A DNA stretch of 64,000 nt from Synchiropus splendidus. Its lineage: Eukaryota > Chordata > Actinopteri > Syngnathiformes > Callionymidae. The stretch's first letter is position 1. Each line of letters begins with the position of its first letter. Below, piece by piece: positions 23,659 to 35,500 of the stretch. The stretch is from positions 11,675,501 through 11,739,500 of the forward strand of contig NC_071342.1 in assembly GCF_027744825.2 (NCBI RefSeq). The letters are read 5' to 3'. The translations under genes were made by a program, and so were the position numbers. The notes under the pieces were generated by a model, which worked only from the letters and a program-made list of their open reading frames with translations, made no database searches and was not told the DNA's origin.

Positions 23659-26259
23659 ATGTCGCTGTTCGTTTTGGAGCGACTGACAGATTTTGGAGAC
23701 TATAGCGGCGGCGAACAGCTGTCAGAGACGCTCAAGCTTCAAAGCTGCCTGTCCAGAGTTCGCTCGAGCCCAGATGGACGTCACATTCACGTCTGCGAGC
23801 CTGAGGTCGGTCTTGTGACTTTTGACAAGTATGAACGAGCCCAGCCGGTCCACCAGCAGAAGAATCTGTGCGTGACGCGAGGTCAGGCCGTTGTGGATGT
23901 GTTATATCTGAACAGCGACAGTCAGAAGTATGTGGTGCTTGTGGTGTATGAAAGTGGGAAAGCGGAGTTCTGGAGGTTCCAGGAGTGTCAAGGTGGCTGG
24001 TCCCTTTTACAGACGTGGGAGCTGTGCAACAGTCCCAGAGCCCGGCTCCTGTCTGTCTGCGTCTGCTCTGATCTCATCATCTGGTGTGAGGAGAGACCCC
24101 CCTCAGAAGGCTCCACCACCACCAAGCTAAGATACTGTGTTTGTCGACGGGAGTTTGGCATCCACGAGGGGGCTGTCACTCTCGGAGGGGTGAAGGTCAC
24201 ACTGCACAACAACCCCAGATTCACTGTGATCAGCAGCGGCGAGTGTGTGCATCTTCTTCCGGAGGCTGCCGCCAAGCCCCAGCTCAGCATCTCCAGGTGT
24301 TTTCTCACTTGGTACCCGCATCAAGACTTCTTTCGGATCAGCACCACGGGTCGGAATGTCCCGCTGAAGAAAGTCTGGGGTAAAGAATCAGACTTTCAGA
24401 AGTTGGTACTGGACTGTTTGGGATATTTATCAGCAATCAACCCGCCGGATATACGCGGCTATGCTTCTCTGCCGTGTGGAGAGCTGCTGCTTCTGCTCAG
24501 CACCGGGTGGGTGTGTCACCTGCAGAAGGATGGGACGCTGCGACAGGTGCATAAGCTTCCAGAACATTGCACGTTAGAACACAGTAGCCTTGCTGTGTTC
24601 GAGGACACGCTGGCTCTAGCTGTATGTGACCTTCTGCTCCTTATTGACTTGAACTGCGGCAGAGAGCTGGGGAGAGTTCTCCTGCTGAAGCAAGGCGCAC
24701 TGTTTACCAACCAGTCTGCGTGTCGGACGCCTCACTTCCTGTCAGAGACTGGCCTGTACGTCGTCGCGCAGCGAGATGCTGACAGCAGAGACTCAAAGAC
24801 GAAGTCGCCTGTGGAGCACCTCCACCCTGGTGCTCTCTTGGTGGAGGCGGTTTTTGAGGAAGCCTGCAAATACTATCAGCAGAGGAGCCTCAGCAGCACG
24901 CAGCTGACAGTGGAGGCTCTCAAGCGAGGAGGCAGATTCCAGGCCCCCATATCTTTAGCCAGTATCCTCAGACTTTACCTCAATCTGGGCTCGACGGCAG
25001 AGCCGGTCCTCAATGGAAGTAGCGGAATCAACGACAGACACGACAAGCTTCAGTGCTCACTAGAGGCCGAGCTGAAGGCCCTTGTGTCTCTAGAGGAGGT
25101 CAAAAGGACGTTAGTGAGGGGGGGTGAGACGGAGGTGGAGGCCGTGTGTGAGACTCTGGTGGAGAAGGAGGTGATGAGGCTGCTGTCCGTGTCGGAAATG
25201 GACAAAGACAATCTTCAGTACCTCAACTCCATATTCAGTGGCTTTCCTTGCCAAGCGTGGAGGGCAGCCCAGCGGGCGCTGCAGCTACACTACAATGGAG
25301 AGGGGGTGTTGTCCACCCGAGCCTCGGCGGACGTCTGGAAAACTGTCTTAAGTCCCACTGGGACCTCTGCCCCCTCGCTTTTCACCCCACTCACCAACGG
25401 AGGACCGAAACACTCCTATCACGATGCTAAGTGTTCGCACCTCACCTTGCCCTCCGTCATGCCGGTGTTTGAGCTCCTCTGCTGCTCAGTCCTCCACTTC
25501 CAGCCAACCTGGCTTCCCCAGTTCCTGGAGCTGGCTCAGCAGCAGCAGCAGGGTTCGGCCTCTCTGGGCCTCAGCTTGGTCTCCTCCTCTTGGAGCATGA
25601 GTGGTACCAGAGGAGACGAGGCCACGGAGAACAAGGTGCCGCTCTACAAACGAACCCTTCGTGTCCTGAACAGCCACGACCCGGACCAGCACCGGGACCT
25701 GGAAGTGGAGGTGATGATGACCAGCGGGCGGCCGGTCGCCATCCTCGAGGCTCTGAGGATCCTGATCAGGAGGCAGCAGTGGGAGCGGGTCATTCAGATG
25801 GCACAGAGGTTCTGCAAACAGAGCCCGTTTCTGAACAAGGACATTTTCACCAGTCTGCTCTGCGAGGTGACTCAGCATCGAGATTTGGACCCCTACCTGG
25901 ACCTTTTGTGGACCCTTTGCCCCGAGGACATGACCGTCACCACACTTTTGAATTTAATCTTGAAAGACTTGCCCACCCCAGTCACGGCGCCCCCTACATC
26001 TTTTTCTGCGTCAAGCTCCACCACTCCCTTCCCGGATCCCCAGAGTGGTCGACTGACGGTGGGGCTCCTGAAGCCTCTGCTGAGGAAGGTGCTTCAGAGG
26101 GAGATGAAACCCAGCCAGCACTACGTCGACATCCTCCAGTCCCCATCCTTCCCCCCACCAACACCCCCGCGCTATCCTGTCCACCCCCCAGTCAGAGCCA
26201 CCTCCCCTGAATCAGATGACCAGCAGGACTCCACTCAGAACTCTAACTTTTCCTTGTGA
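23659..26259 (+). CDS. hps6: HPS6, BLOC-2 complex subunit
   Basis: A single uninterrupted exon of 866 codons, matching the known intronless structure of HPS6 (human protein about 775 residues). HPS6 joins HPS3 and HPS5 in BLOC-2, a cytosolic complex that directs cargo to melanosomes and other lysosome-related organelles. Recognisable segments include SSPDGRHIHV near the N-terminus, VFEEACKYYQQRSL in the middle, SSGE/CVHLLPEAA in the propeller-like half, LRILIRRQQWERVIQMAQRF and LLWTLCPEDMTVTTLLNLIL in the helical C-terminal half, LTVGLLKPLLRKVLQ, and the proline-rich end with FPPPTPPRYP that mirrors the mammalian PPPTPPRDL tail. A short glutamine run follows LELAQ. I chose the ATG at 23659 (MSLFVLERLTDFGDY) because its spacing to the first conserved block fits the family. 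The frame is also open upstream with an ATG at 23554, which would add 35 unconserved-looking residues. Confidence 0.95.
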   Translation: MSLFVLERLTDFGDYSGGEQLSETLKLQSCLSRVRSSPDGRHIHVCEPEVGLVTFDKYERAQPVHQQKNLCVTRGQAVVDVLYLNSDSQKYVVLVVYESGKAEFWRFQECQGGWSLLQTWELCNSPRARLLSVCVCSDLIIWCEERPPSEGSTTTKLRYCVCRREFGIHEGAVTLGGVKVTLHNNPRFTVISSGECVHLLPEAAAKPQLSISRCFLTWYPHQDFFRISTTGRNVPLKKVWGKESDFQKLVLDCLGYLSAINPPDIRGYASLPCGELLLLLSTGWVCHLQKDGTLRQVHKLPEHCTLEHSSLAVFEDTLALAVCDLLLLIDLNCGRELGRVLLLKQGALFTNQSACRTPHFLSETGLYVVAQRDADSRDSKTKSPVEHLHPGALLVEAVFEEACKYYQQRSLSSTQLTVEALKRGGRFQAPISLASILRLYLNLGSTAEPVLNGSSGINDRHDKLQCSLEAELKALVSLEEVKRTLVRGGETEVEAVCETLVEKEVMRLLSVSEMDKDNLQYLNSIFSGFPCQAWRAAQRALQLHYNGEGVLSTRASADVWKTVLSPTGTSAPSLFTPLTNGGPKHSYHDAKCSHLTLPSVMPVFELLCCSVLHFQPTWLPQFLELAQQQQQGSASLGLSLVSSSWSMSGTRGDEATENKVPLYKRTLRVLNSHDPDQHRDLEVEVMMTSGRPVAILEALRILIRRQQWERVIQMAQRFCKQSPFLNKDIFTSLLCEVTQHRDLDPYLDLLWTLCPEDMTVTTLLNLILKDLPTPVTAPPTSFSASSSTTPFPDPQSGRLTVGLLKPLLRKVLQREMKPSQHYVDILQSPSFPPPTPPRYPVHPPVRATSPESDDQQDSTQNSNFSL

Positions 26260-26264
26260 ATAAA
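26259..26264 (+). terminator. Polyadenylation hexamer overlapping the hps6 stop codon
   Basis: AATAAA begins on the last base of the TGA stop. If used, the 3' UTR would be only about 15-30 bases. A more distant AATAAA lies at 27716-27721. Confidence 0.45.
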
Positions 26265-29260
26265 AACACTCTTTTAGAAGACTGCGACTACTGAATTTAA
26301 AGCTGAAGTGCCGCCTGTAAATACTGCAGTGAGTTATCATGTAAATATTATTTAAACACGTGTGGAGAATGATTATTGATCGCCTGACATGAAAAACTGC
26401 TCTGGGATGTATGAAACTACTAATTTTAACGTCAGTGTTGCTAAAAAAGTATTTTCCTTTTTGTCAGTTTCCAGTTTGAGAAGTGAGCTTCAACAACAGT
26501 TCCTTTTTTTTGGAGGTACAGGTGTGAGTTACACTCTAACTTTCAGGTTGATATATGATCAATATGCTGGTGCAGACCATTATTTTAGTGTCCTGGAGAG
26601 CCTCTTTGGGGGTCAGGATTTTACAGTGATGTGCTGCAGTTACTTTACTTGGGTATTTCACTGGAGTTCTTCATGAACTCTGGCTAGGTTCGCCCTCACA
26701 AGCTCACAAGACATTCCTCCCTGAATCTTTTAAAAGTGACTCACAGTCCGACCTTAAATTCGATTTAGGCCGGTAATTCTGTTGGTATTCTAGAGCATAT
26801 GAAGGCGGTGGTGGCTAATCTGAGCGCCCTGCTGCCTGCATGCATCTACTTTTCCAGAGGTCGAGTCTTTTCTCTGGAGAGAGAACTCGTTGCACTTTTA
26901 AATCGCCACAGCCAGTATTGTTTGCAAAATGCTTCTGATCTGTCGACTGTTGAGACGAAGCCGCACTGCTACAATTTTATGATTAAAAAACTCGCCTGAA
27001 CAACTTACGAGGATGTTGTTGCTGGAATTTCTGTCTAGTTAACATAAAATTTGGACAAGAATTTGCAGAAATTAACTTCATATGACGCATGAAATTTGAT
27101 TTCAACTTGCAAACTTGAAGAGCTTGTGTGATAGCATTGCAACATGTTGAAAGTTGTGCATCTTAATTTGTGTAATAACCTGTAATTACAGTTGCGACCT
27201 CGTGATGGCAGAACTTATTACATATTGCGATGTTATCACATGACATACATTTGTATTCACAAAGTTTAAATTGAGTTGTGGAGCCGCAGTTTTCGTAAGA
27301 GAAGCCAAAAATGAAATGGTGTCGACGGTGCCTTTAACCAAGTACAAGACAAATGTGTTTTCAGTGGATGGTGAAGGAAGTGAAAATACTGACAGAAAAA
27401 CAATGTGCACAAAACCCCGTCAGTGCCTTTCACAGGGCAGCGCTTTAATTAGCAGCACAGTGTCGCATATCTGCAGCGCAGCAGAGACCAACCGCTGGGT
27501 TTTTACAGTACGTATGAGCCTTTTAGACTCTAAATATGAATTATACCAGACACTTTCACTTCCAGCCTGTAGTGTACAGATTTGTGACTCACATTTAAAC
27601 AATGTTTCTGAAAGAAAAACTACTAACATTGTTGTATTGTGGTTTGAAGAGGTTGAACTGTGTGAAATCAAACCTGTACTTCCTACTATTTGATAGTTTA
27701 CAATGTGATACAGATAATAAAAGTGGTAATACGCTTGTGTTGAATGATCTGGTGTCGCTGGCTTTTCTGCTTAACTATTAAAAAAGTAGATTTTCAATAG
27801 TGACTATAGGATTTTTTTTTTTTTAATTCCACATTTCTCGGCTACTGAATTGCACGTATTTCTTGCCCAGTTATTGTAATGTATTCCATCTATGTTTCAT
27901 TCATGTTGCTGAGATTTATTTCTATTTAATATTAAGTGGCACCTGGTGCCTCAACTCACTGAGTAAGATCATGATGCTTCTTAGCAAATAGTGAGCTTTC
28001 CACCTGGGCCTGTGATGGAGTGGATTAAGAGCAGAGGTAGACAGTGGGGGTGGTGGTGTGCCGTGTCATAGGTGACATCTATCCTCCTGAGAGGCAGCAG
28101 GAAAGCAGAACTCTAAAAAGAGAACCCACGTCTCTCATGTTTGCAGCTCAACTCTAACCTTCTTGTGCTCCTTTGTGTCGCTCCACTGCTTCTCATGTTA
28201 CAAGACCGGAGCTCTGATGTCATCGATCAAGGGCTAATTATAGATGCGACCTTGTGATCAGAAAAAGCCCGCTAACTTCCTGCAGAATTGTGAGTCAGAG
28301 AATGGAGCAGAAGAAAGCGTTTGTTATTCCTCAGGATTGGTCAGTAGCTGCTGGCGTTGCCGTGACTTCTACTCTTCCACTCCACAGTAACATCACTGCA
28401 GCTTGAATACAGTTAGATCTTCTGCATCACACCATTGTTCACGAGCGATGCAGATTAAAATGAATTCTTTGATGCTGTGCCCTGGCTTCAACTGTTGCGG
28501 TGCATCATGGGACATTCAGTATTTACCATGTGCACATTATAGAGTTATGAAACCATCGCCATCCTTGCTTTATTCTCCCATTTGGTACTTGTTTGTATGC
28601 ATTTTTTAAATATTTATATACAATTGGTGGTTCAACTTCTGATGCCGTTTATGTGTCTAAACGTCCTGTATTATCGCGTCGGTCATTCCTTATAGCCTTC
28701 ACGCCATGGTGAATGTTTTTGTGAGGGGCCAGATTATGCTTCTTATTTTCTACAGTCATTCAAATCTGACATACTAATAGAGTAGCTTTACATCAGAATA
28801 CAATTTTCCACCTTTGTATTTTCAAAGTTAGATCTAGTTAAAGTTTACAAAACATTTTACAACAGCAACAAGGACGACATGAGACTTTAACTCATCAATA
28901 ATATCAGTGAAGCGCTTAAAGCTGCTTAGACAAACCTGCTAGTTCATAAAAACAACTGGCTCACGGGACGTTGGCTGGACGTTAGTGCTGCATTTCAACA
29001 TGTTAGTGGGACGTGTGCAGCATGTGACATCATCCAAGTTCTGTTTTACTCATCCAACAGGAGTTTGTTGGTGTTTTCAGTAAGTGGTGAAATCATGTAT
29101 TCACTGCAGTGACAGTTGCTCCAGCGAAAGTTCAGATCCTGGAGTCTGTGTAAACAATGCCAGCAGTTGCGCCATCTTGAAAACCAAACTCGACCCACTG
29201 CGTTTCTATGAGACGTGACAGAACAGTAGAAGGAAGAAACACGACCTGTTTGTTGCTCAG
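26265..29260. other. hps6 3' UTR or intergenic sequence between convergent genes
   Basis: AT-rich, with short open frames only. A second candidate hps6 polyadenylation signal (AATAAA, 27716-27721) would give a 3' UTR of about 1.5 kb. hps6 and the prominin gene converge here. No other gene is seen. Confidence 0.45.
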
Positions 29261-29261
29261 T

Positions 29262-29267
29262 TTTATT
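29262..29267 (-). terminator. Candidate polyadenylation signal of the prominin gene
   Basis: TTTATT on the + strand is AATAAA on the minus strand, about 314 bases past the stop codon at 29581-29583. Confidence 0.5.
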
Positions 29268-29580
29268 CCAGCAGAAATCAAGTAAAGTGCAGTGTCAGAT
29301 TTACAGTATTCACCAGTGTGTACAAAAACATTCAAATCAGCTTTAAAAAAACATTTATAAAACATACAAAAATAGGCAGAATTTATCACAGAGGTTTTCT
29401 TCTTAAACTTTCAACTAATATTTAAAAATGAAAAGCAGACATCAAACAACATCAAAACAAATTCCCTTCATTCCCACTGACTCGGTCAGACAGCATGGAC
29501 AGTGAAATGTGAGCGACAATATTTGAGTAACAGTGTTCTGCCACATATTGGTGCAGCATCAGCAGCAGCTTGTCGTCATG

Positions 29581-32500
29581 TTAGCTGACGACTGACTTGA
29601 TGCCGTCTCTGCCAAACAAAGATCAGTTAGTGGGGGCTTGAGAGCCAGTGGGTCACCACTTACTCGTGGACGTCAGAATATTTCATTCTTCTGTAATATT
29701 TGGCCAGTTTGATGGTTAAGATGATGCTGGGAATGAAGAAGATGAGGCACCATCCCAGGCTGAACCAAAAGGCGTTCTGAAAAGAAGAGGATCTTTCAGC
29801 TGGTTTGGATGTGACACTGTGATATCAGAACCAAAAGCTCCTCTGAACACTGCAAACCAGACACAGGACAAGAAAGGTCAGGGGGCCACGTGCAGCCAGT
29901 CGACTGTGTCGGTGGCAGAACACCGTGAAATGGATCATGTCAGTGTTTGGTTTTCTGGTGGAGTAAGTAAACAAAACAATGGAGCTAGAGCTGGAGATTA
30001 TCAGCTCATGGCTTACTAGTAGTACCATGAATTTTGAAGGCAAATAATATTCCAAATAAAACATTGTATTGTCATATCATGTTTATGTTATTGTTGCATA
30101 CATTACTGTATACACAATATATACTTGTGCATTTCACTCTACTTTACTACTATTTCACTCTAATGTAAGCTATTTCCCACGATATTTGCTGTTATGTTCC
30201 GCCCCTCATGGCAGGACATTTCTGAAACTGCCACAAGGCAGATTTGCGCCACATCTGAATCTGTCATGAAGTGATTGATTCATCCATCACATGCAGCACA
30301 AAACAAGCGTCACAGGCTGCTCGGAATGACACCAACTTCCTGTTCAGTTGGTTATCAAATGTTCCTCAACGGTCAAAGTCCTGTTCCGCACCACAATGAG
30401 ATAAAATTCTCTTACAAAACATGACATAGAAACCTTTTGTTTAATCTGTGTTTTTAGCTGATATCTTATAGTCTCACGACACACGCCTACATTCAATTTC
30501 CTGAGGCGCCACATCATTGTTACTGTTGTGCGGGGAGAAATAATTAAAATTTGTTTAACTTTATATTTTGTTACTTTAACAATATAACACAGAATTTAAA
30601 AAATAGTAATACAAATAATATAAAAAATAGTCATAAATTTGTCAATTTTAATCATAAATATTTAGTTAAATATCTCTGACATAACTATGGATAAAAATGT
30701 AAATATTAAATATACAGGCACTTTTTTTTCAAGGACTTATCTTTTAGTATCTTAAATTACTTTTTATATCTATCAATTTCTTTTATGGTTTTGTTCTGGC
30801 CTCCTGACCTTACGACCCCCTGGCCGCACTTTTCCCACCTCTGACCGACCCTGTGTCAGATCCTTTCTGTGAATGCAACTACTTTTGCCACCACTAGTAG
30901 CAGTGCAAAGGCCACTGTCCTATCAATCTCCTAAAACTACTTGCTAATAAACAGACCTGCAATCCAGTTCAAGAAAAGAAGAGCACAACTGGACTGCATT
31001 TTCTATCTAATCCAATCCATTTTCCAAAACATCCTCACCAGAGACTCAGTCAGGTTGGAGCAGACCACGGTCTCCACAGAGTCCACAGCGTTTGCCACCG
31101 GCCCACACTGACCCACTTTCTCAGTGATCTGCAGGTACACAGCCCATCAGTTCGGCACATCACTCGCAACTTTCAGATTGGAGACTATTTTACCGCCGTT
31201 CTGGCCCAGTTCATGTAAGCGACGATGTAGCTGAGCTGACAGTTCAGAAACTCCTTGCTCTCCTGGAAACCACAGAACAGAACGTGACCTCCACACAGTC
31301 TTCTCTCCGAGGCAGGAAGCAGGAATCACCAGATCATGAAACGCTAACATTGTTCAACACAAGGTTTAGAGTAAGTCCACAGAAAGTGACACTTCCACTC
31401 CTCCCCCCCGCCCTCCCTCCCGCCTGCCGCCCCTCTGGCTAAACAAATGACCCGCCTGTGGCATTTAAGAAGCACATGAAGCAGCACGCTCCCCTCATGT
31501 GACTCGCGGCTGTACTCACGGTCTTCACGATCTGGGAAGTTTGTGTGTTGAGGAATGTTTGTGTAGCATCTACACGCTTTAGGATCTCAGTGACCAAACC
31601 CTGGAGGAGACGCAGAGACCACAGTCAAACACTGGTTCATTATCACGGATTAACCTCGACATGATGTGACGTGTTTAACTGGTTTCTATTTGGCATGTTG
31701 TGGCGACAAACGTTGTCAGATGTGGGATGTGCAGTGATGCCATTAGAAGCGTGTGTTTCAGTGTGTGTGGTTTGTGGAGAACCAGGAGATGGATGATGAT
31801 GTTTTGCTTTAGAACAGTAGGGTGTCGCTAAAAATACTCACCTTTAATTTGTTTACGGTGGTTTCAAGGTCAATCATGGTTGACTCCATTCGTTGCTGAA
31901 AAATTGAATATTTTATTGACATTAATGGGGGTGGGGTGATAATAGAAACAGTACCAATACCTACCAGCAGGGGGAACGTCGTCATTTCAATACTGCTCTG
32001 AATCTGCCGTATTTTATCAGCCTGGGCCAATAGCTCTGCCTTTGTCTGGCTGTTTGTCTTTTAAAAAAGTGGACATTTGGGAAGTTACTTTTAGTGAAGT
32101 GAAAGGATGACTCTCTACTCACTTGAGTGTTGGCGAGCTGCTCAAGTTGGTCCGCAGTAGAATTCAGATTTAGACCACTAATGTTGCTCATCTGGCAGAG
32201 AAGGATGCAGAGTAAAGATTTTAAAGACATGAGAGACAACTGTAGACATGATGGAGGGATTATGACCAACCTGCTGTCTGAATGCAGAGAAGTCAACACT
32301 TTCAGCGGAGATTTTGTTGAGCTCCTGTTTGACCGTCGGGGTCATCAGCGTGAAATCTGACAGGCTGAAGTCCAACTTCTCAAACTCCTCCTTGATACCA
32401 CTGGTGTACTGAGTGTGCGGGGCACAAAGGACGGGTGAGAAAATAACTGGACATTATCATTTCCAAGATGTCAATGGAAACAGATCTATACAATAGTCAT

Positions 32501-35500
32501 CAACGACTTCTCACTTTAGAAATGTTCAACAGAGTTTCCAGGTCCACAACCTGGTCCAAATGTAGAGTCGACCACACAGGCTGGTTCTTTTGACAGTCAC
32601 TGAGAAAATAAATACATATTTCAGATATATTAAAGGCTGACGCTTAGTCTAAACTTGCACCAAACTTTCAACCTATAAATGTTTCCAATTGAGATGATTC
32701 CAAAAATGTTAAAACTTGGGATACTTTTTTGTTCTGAACCTGACGATTTATTATTTTCTGGGTTCTATAAAATGCTCAATTCTTATGACATATATGGCAA
32801 TATAGTAATAATAATAATAATCATAATAATAATATTCAAATAAATCATGAAGAGCTTTTTCCCAGTCATTGTATACATTTGTACTTTCACAGCTGCACGT
32901 GTACAACTACTAACTCAACGTGTAATTACAGTATTTGTTGGTCACACAACCTCAGACATTTCAGTTGTTAATAGTTGCAAGTTTTAAACCAAGTTTTAAT
33001 GAGGGTGGCTGAGGATCCTGCAAGACAGATCAAATTTGTCTCCATATTTTACGCAACGCACCTGTAGACGCCTGAAATGTTGAATTTGATTTGATCTCCA
33101 GAAGCCGTGGTAAAGCTCAGCTGAGAAACAAGGTCTAAACTGTCGACGAACTGTGAAGGAACGAGAGCTGTAAATGTGCTGAAGTCTGACATCTGAAAAC
33201 TGTGATTTGTCTGGCACCTCCAGAAGCTCTCCCTCGCTCCAGGGCTGACAGAGAACAGTGTAAACATTCCCGCCCAGAATGAAGAGAACAAGAACGATGA
33301 TCATGAAGAGCCAGGAGAAGAGGAAGCTGATGCCTGCGCTCCTGGAGAACGACAAAGAAAGCGTTAACAGCAGAAGGTGCAGACAACCTTAAGTCACAGA
33401 CTCACATCATCAGGAACGTGCCGCCACAGTCTGCTGTTTGAGATCTTTTTGTCGGATCTTCTGAATGCTGTAGACCCACCGGGCCCAGAACAAGACCCAG
33501 GATGTTGCACACCACAACCAGCAGGACCACACAACAGAGAGCGATGGTCACTTTCCATCTGAAGACACACACGCAGGTTACATTTGATCGCCTGTTCAAG
33601 CCTCCTGACTGCGTCGCCACCTGATCTGCTCAGCTTTCTCCACCAGTGGCGTTGCTTTGTGAATTTCTCTGGACGCCTGATTCAGCATGTCGTCCACGCT
33701 GGACAAGAACGACAGGTCAATTTGGCCACTCAGGTCAGAGATCAATTCCAGCTCCCTCTTGGTCTCTGCAAGCAAATTGTTATTCACGTCTGATGTTGTT
33801 ACTACGGGAGAATTCAGAGAGGGAACTCACTCTCAGCGACGTCACGCGTCTCCACGGCCACTGTCTCAGGGATGCTGTTCACGTGGGTCAGCGCCTGAAA
33901 CACAGACGTCATGTGTTGTTGCCACTGCCCAATATCTTGTCCACTCAATTAGTCTCGCTTACATGGAAAGGTCATTTCAAAAGACAAACCTCTGTGATGA
34001 CGGACGTGAGGTTGACCTCGATGACTTTATCCAGTGCAGACTGGAATTGTGACATACTGGTGTTCTGTTGGGAAAAGTGAAGAGATATGAAGTTGCCATC
34101 CCAAACACCAACAGTAGATGGAGCCAGATTTTCAAAACATACGAGTATGCAGGAAAAAAAACCTGATCTGTTTGCTGTGAACTCACATGTTTGTAGTCAG
34201 GTAGAGTGAGCTCCACGTTTATCTCGCTGCAGCGCACGCACTCGGGCTTCGACACGATTGCATTGAGGTCACTTTTCACTGCATCCAGACTGGTCTGGTG
34301 GTCACGCATGTTGTCCTCCAGCGTCTTCAACATGGAGTTCAAATCTTTCACTTGCCGGTCAACCTTTTTAGTCTCTGTTAATCACAGAAATCCATTGCTG
34401 TTTCACTTGAAATACAATGTAAATGATTCCCCAGTCATTGATTTTAAAAGGACAAATTCCATAAAAAACAAGGCAAGTTTTAAAATCTTGTGTCTTGTAT
34501 GTCTCTCCAAACAAAACAGTGGGTTCTTTATGGAGTAAAAAAAACCTGAATGAAATGAATCCCTGCACAGTTTTGCATGTAACTATCTGTTTGCATATTT
34601 GTGAAAGGAATTTTCCCAACATGCGAGACATAACAGCTGCACACAAGTATTCACATGCTGAGAGTGAAACAGGATGGGCGTGCAGAGATGATTTACCCTC
34701 ATCCATGTATCGCACAGATTCCAAAGTTGGATCCAAAGCCTCTCGAATACGCCCCTGGATAGCCGATCCCAACTGAGGCCCGACAGCTGTTGATCACAAC
34801 AGTTTGTTGTCATTGTTGCTGGAACTGACTGAATGTGGTCGTTTTAACGGAAACGTACCATCAATGTTCTCCGTCACAACTCTTATAACCTTAAGACTCT
34901 CGTCTAGAACACCATTCGCTTGCTAGATCCAAAGAAAAAATAATGTTAACAACAACCTCCAGGGCGAAATCAGGTCTTCAACCGAAACTCAATCATTGGC
35001 CTACGTTTGTGTTGGAAACAAAGAGGGTGCTGAGCAGGCATGAGAACACAACCGACGTGATTCCCCACTCCCACATGAGGAGGATTTGATTGTGATAAAA
35101 TGTTCTCTTTTATGTGAGCAGAACGAAACAAGAGCCAAGATCCAAGACAGTGTGAAGAATTAGTCTGGTGGGGAAAACATCAACCAATGTTTTTTGGGTA
35201 GCTGTGTACCTTTTGAAGATTCAATATGTATGCATTAGTGCCCAGCTGCTCATCTCCTACCTTCTAGTCCACCCATGGTGGTGTCCTAATTTTGTCTTAA
35301 AAGTTCAGTGGGTGGCGCTCTAAAAAAAGTGGGTTGCCGTTGAAGACTTATAACTATGTATATATTATTTATTTATTTCGATATATGCTTATATATTATG
35401 GGTATTTATTTATTTTGTGTTATTTGATAGTTTGGGACTTCACTTGTTTTTCTTTGTGGATCTCTTTGAAGTTTGTTGTGTGTCTTTAATATTTTTAGTA

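Noticed and set aside
34772..34786. Alternative prominin acceptor at 34773 (ggcctcag|TTGG)
   Set aside because: Its phase does not match the upstream exon ending at 34859; the acceptor at 34787 does, and it restores AVGPQLG.
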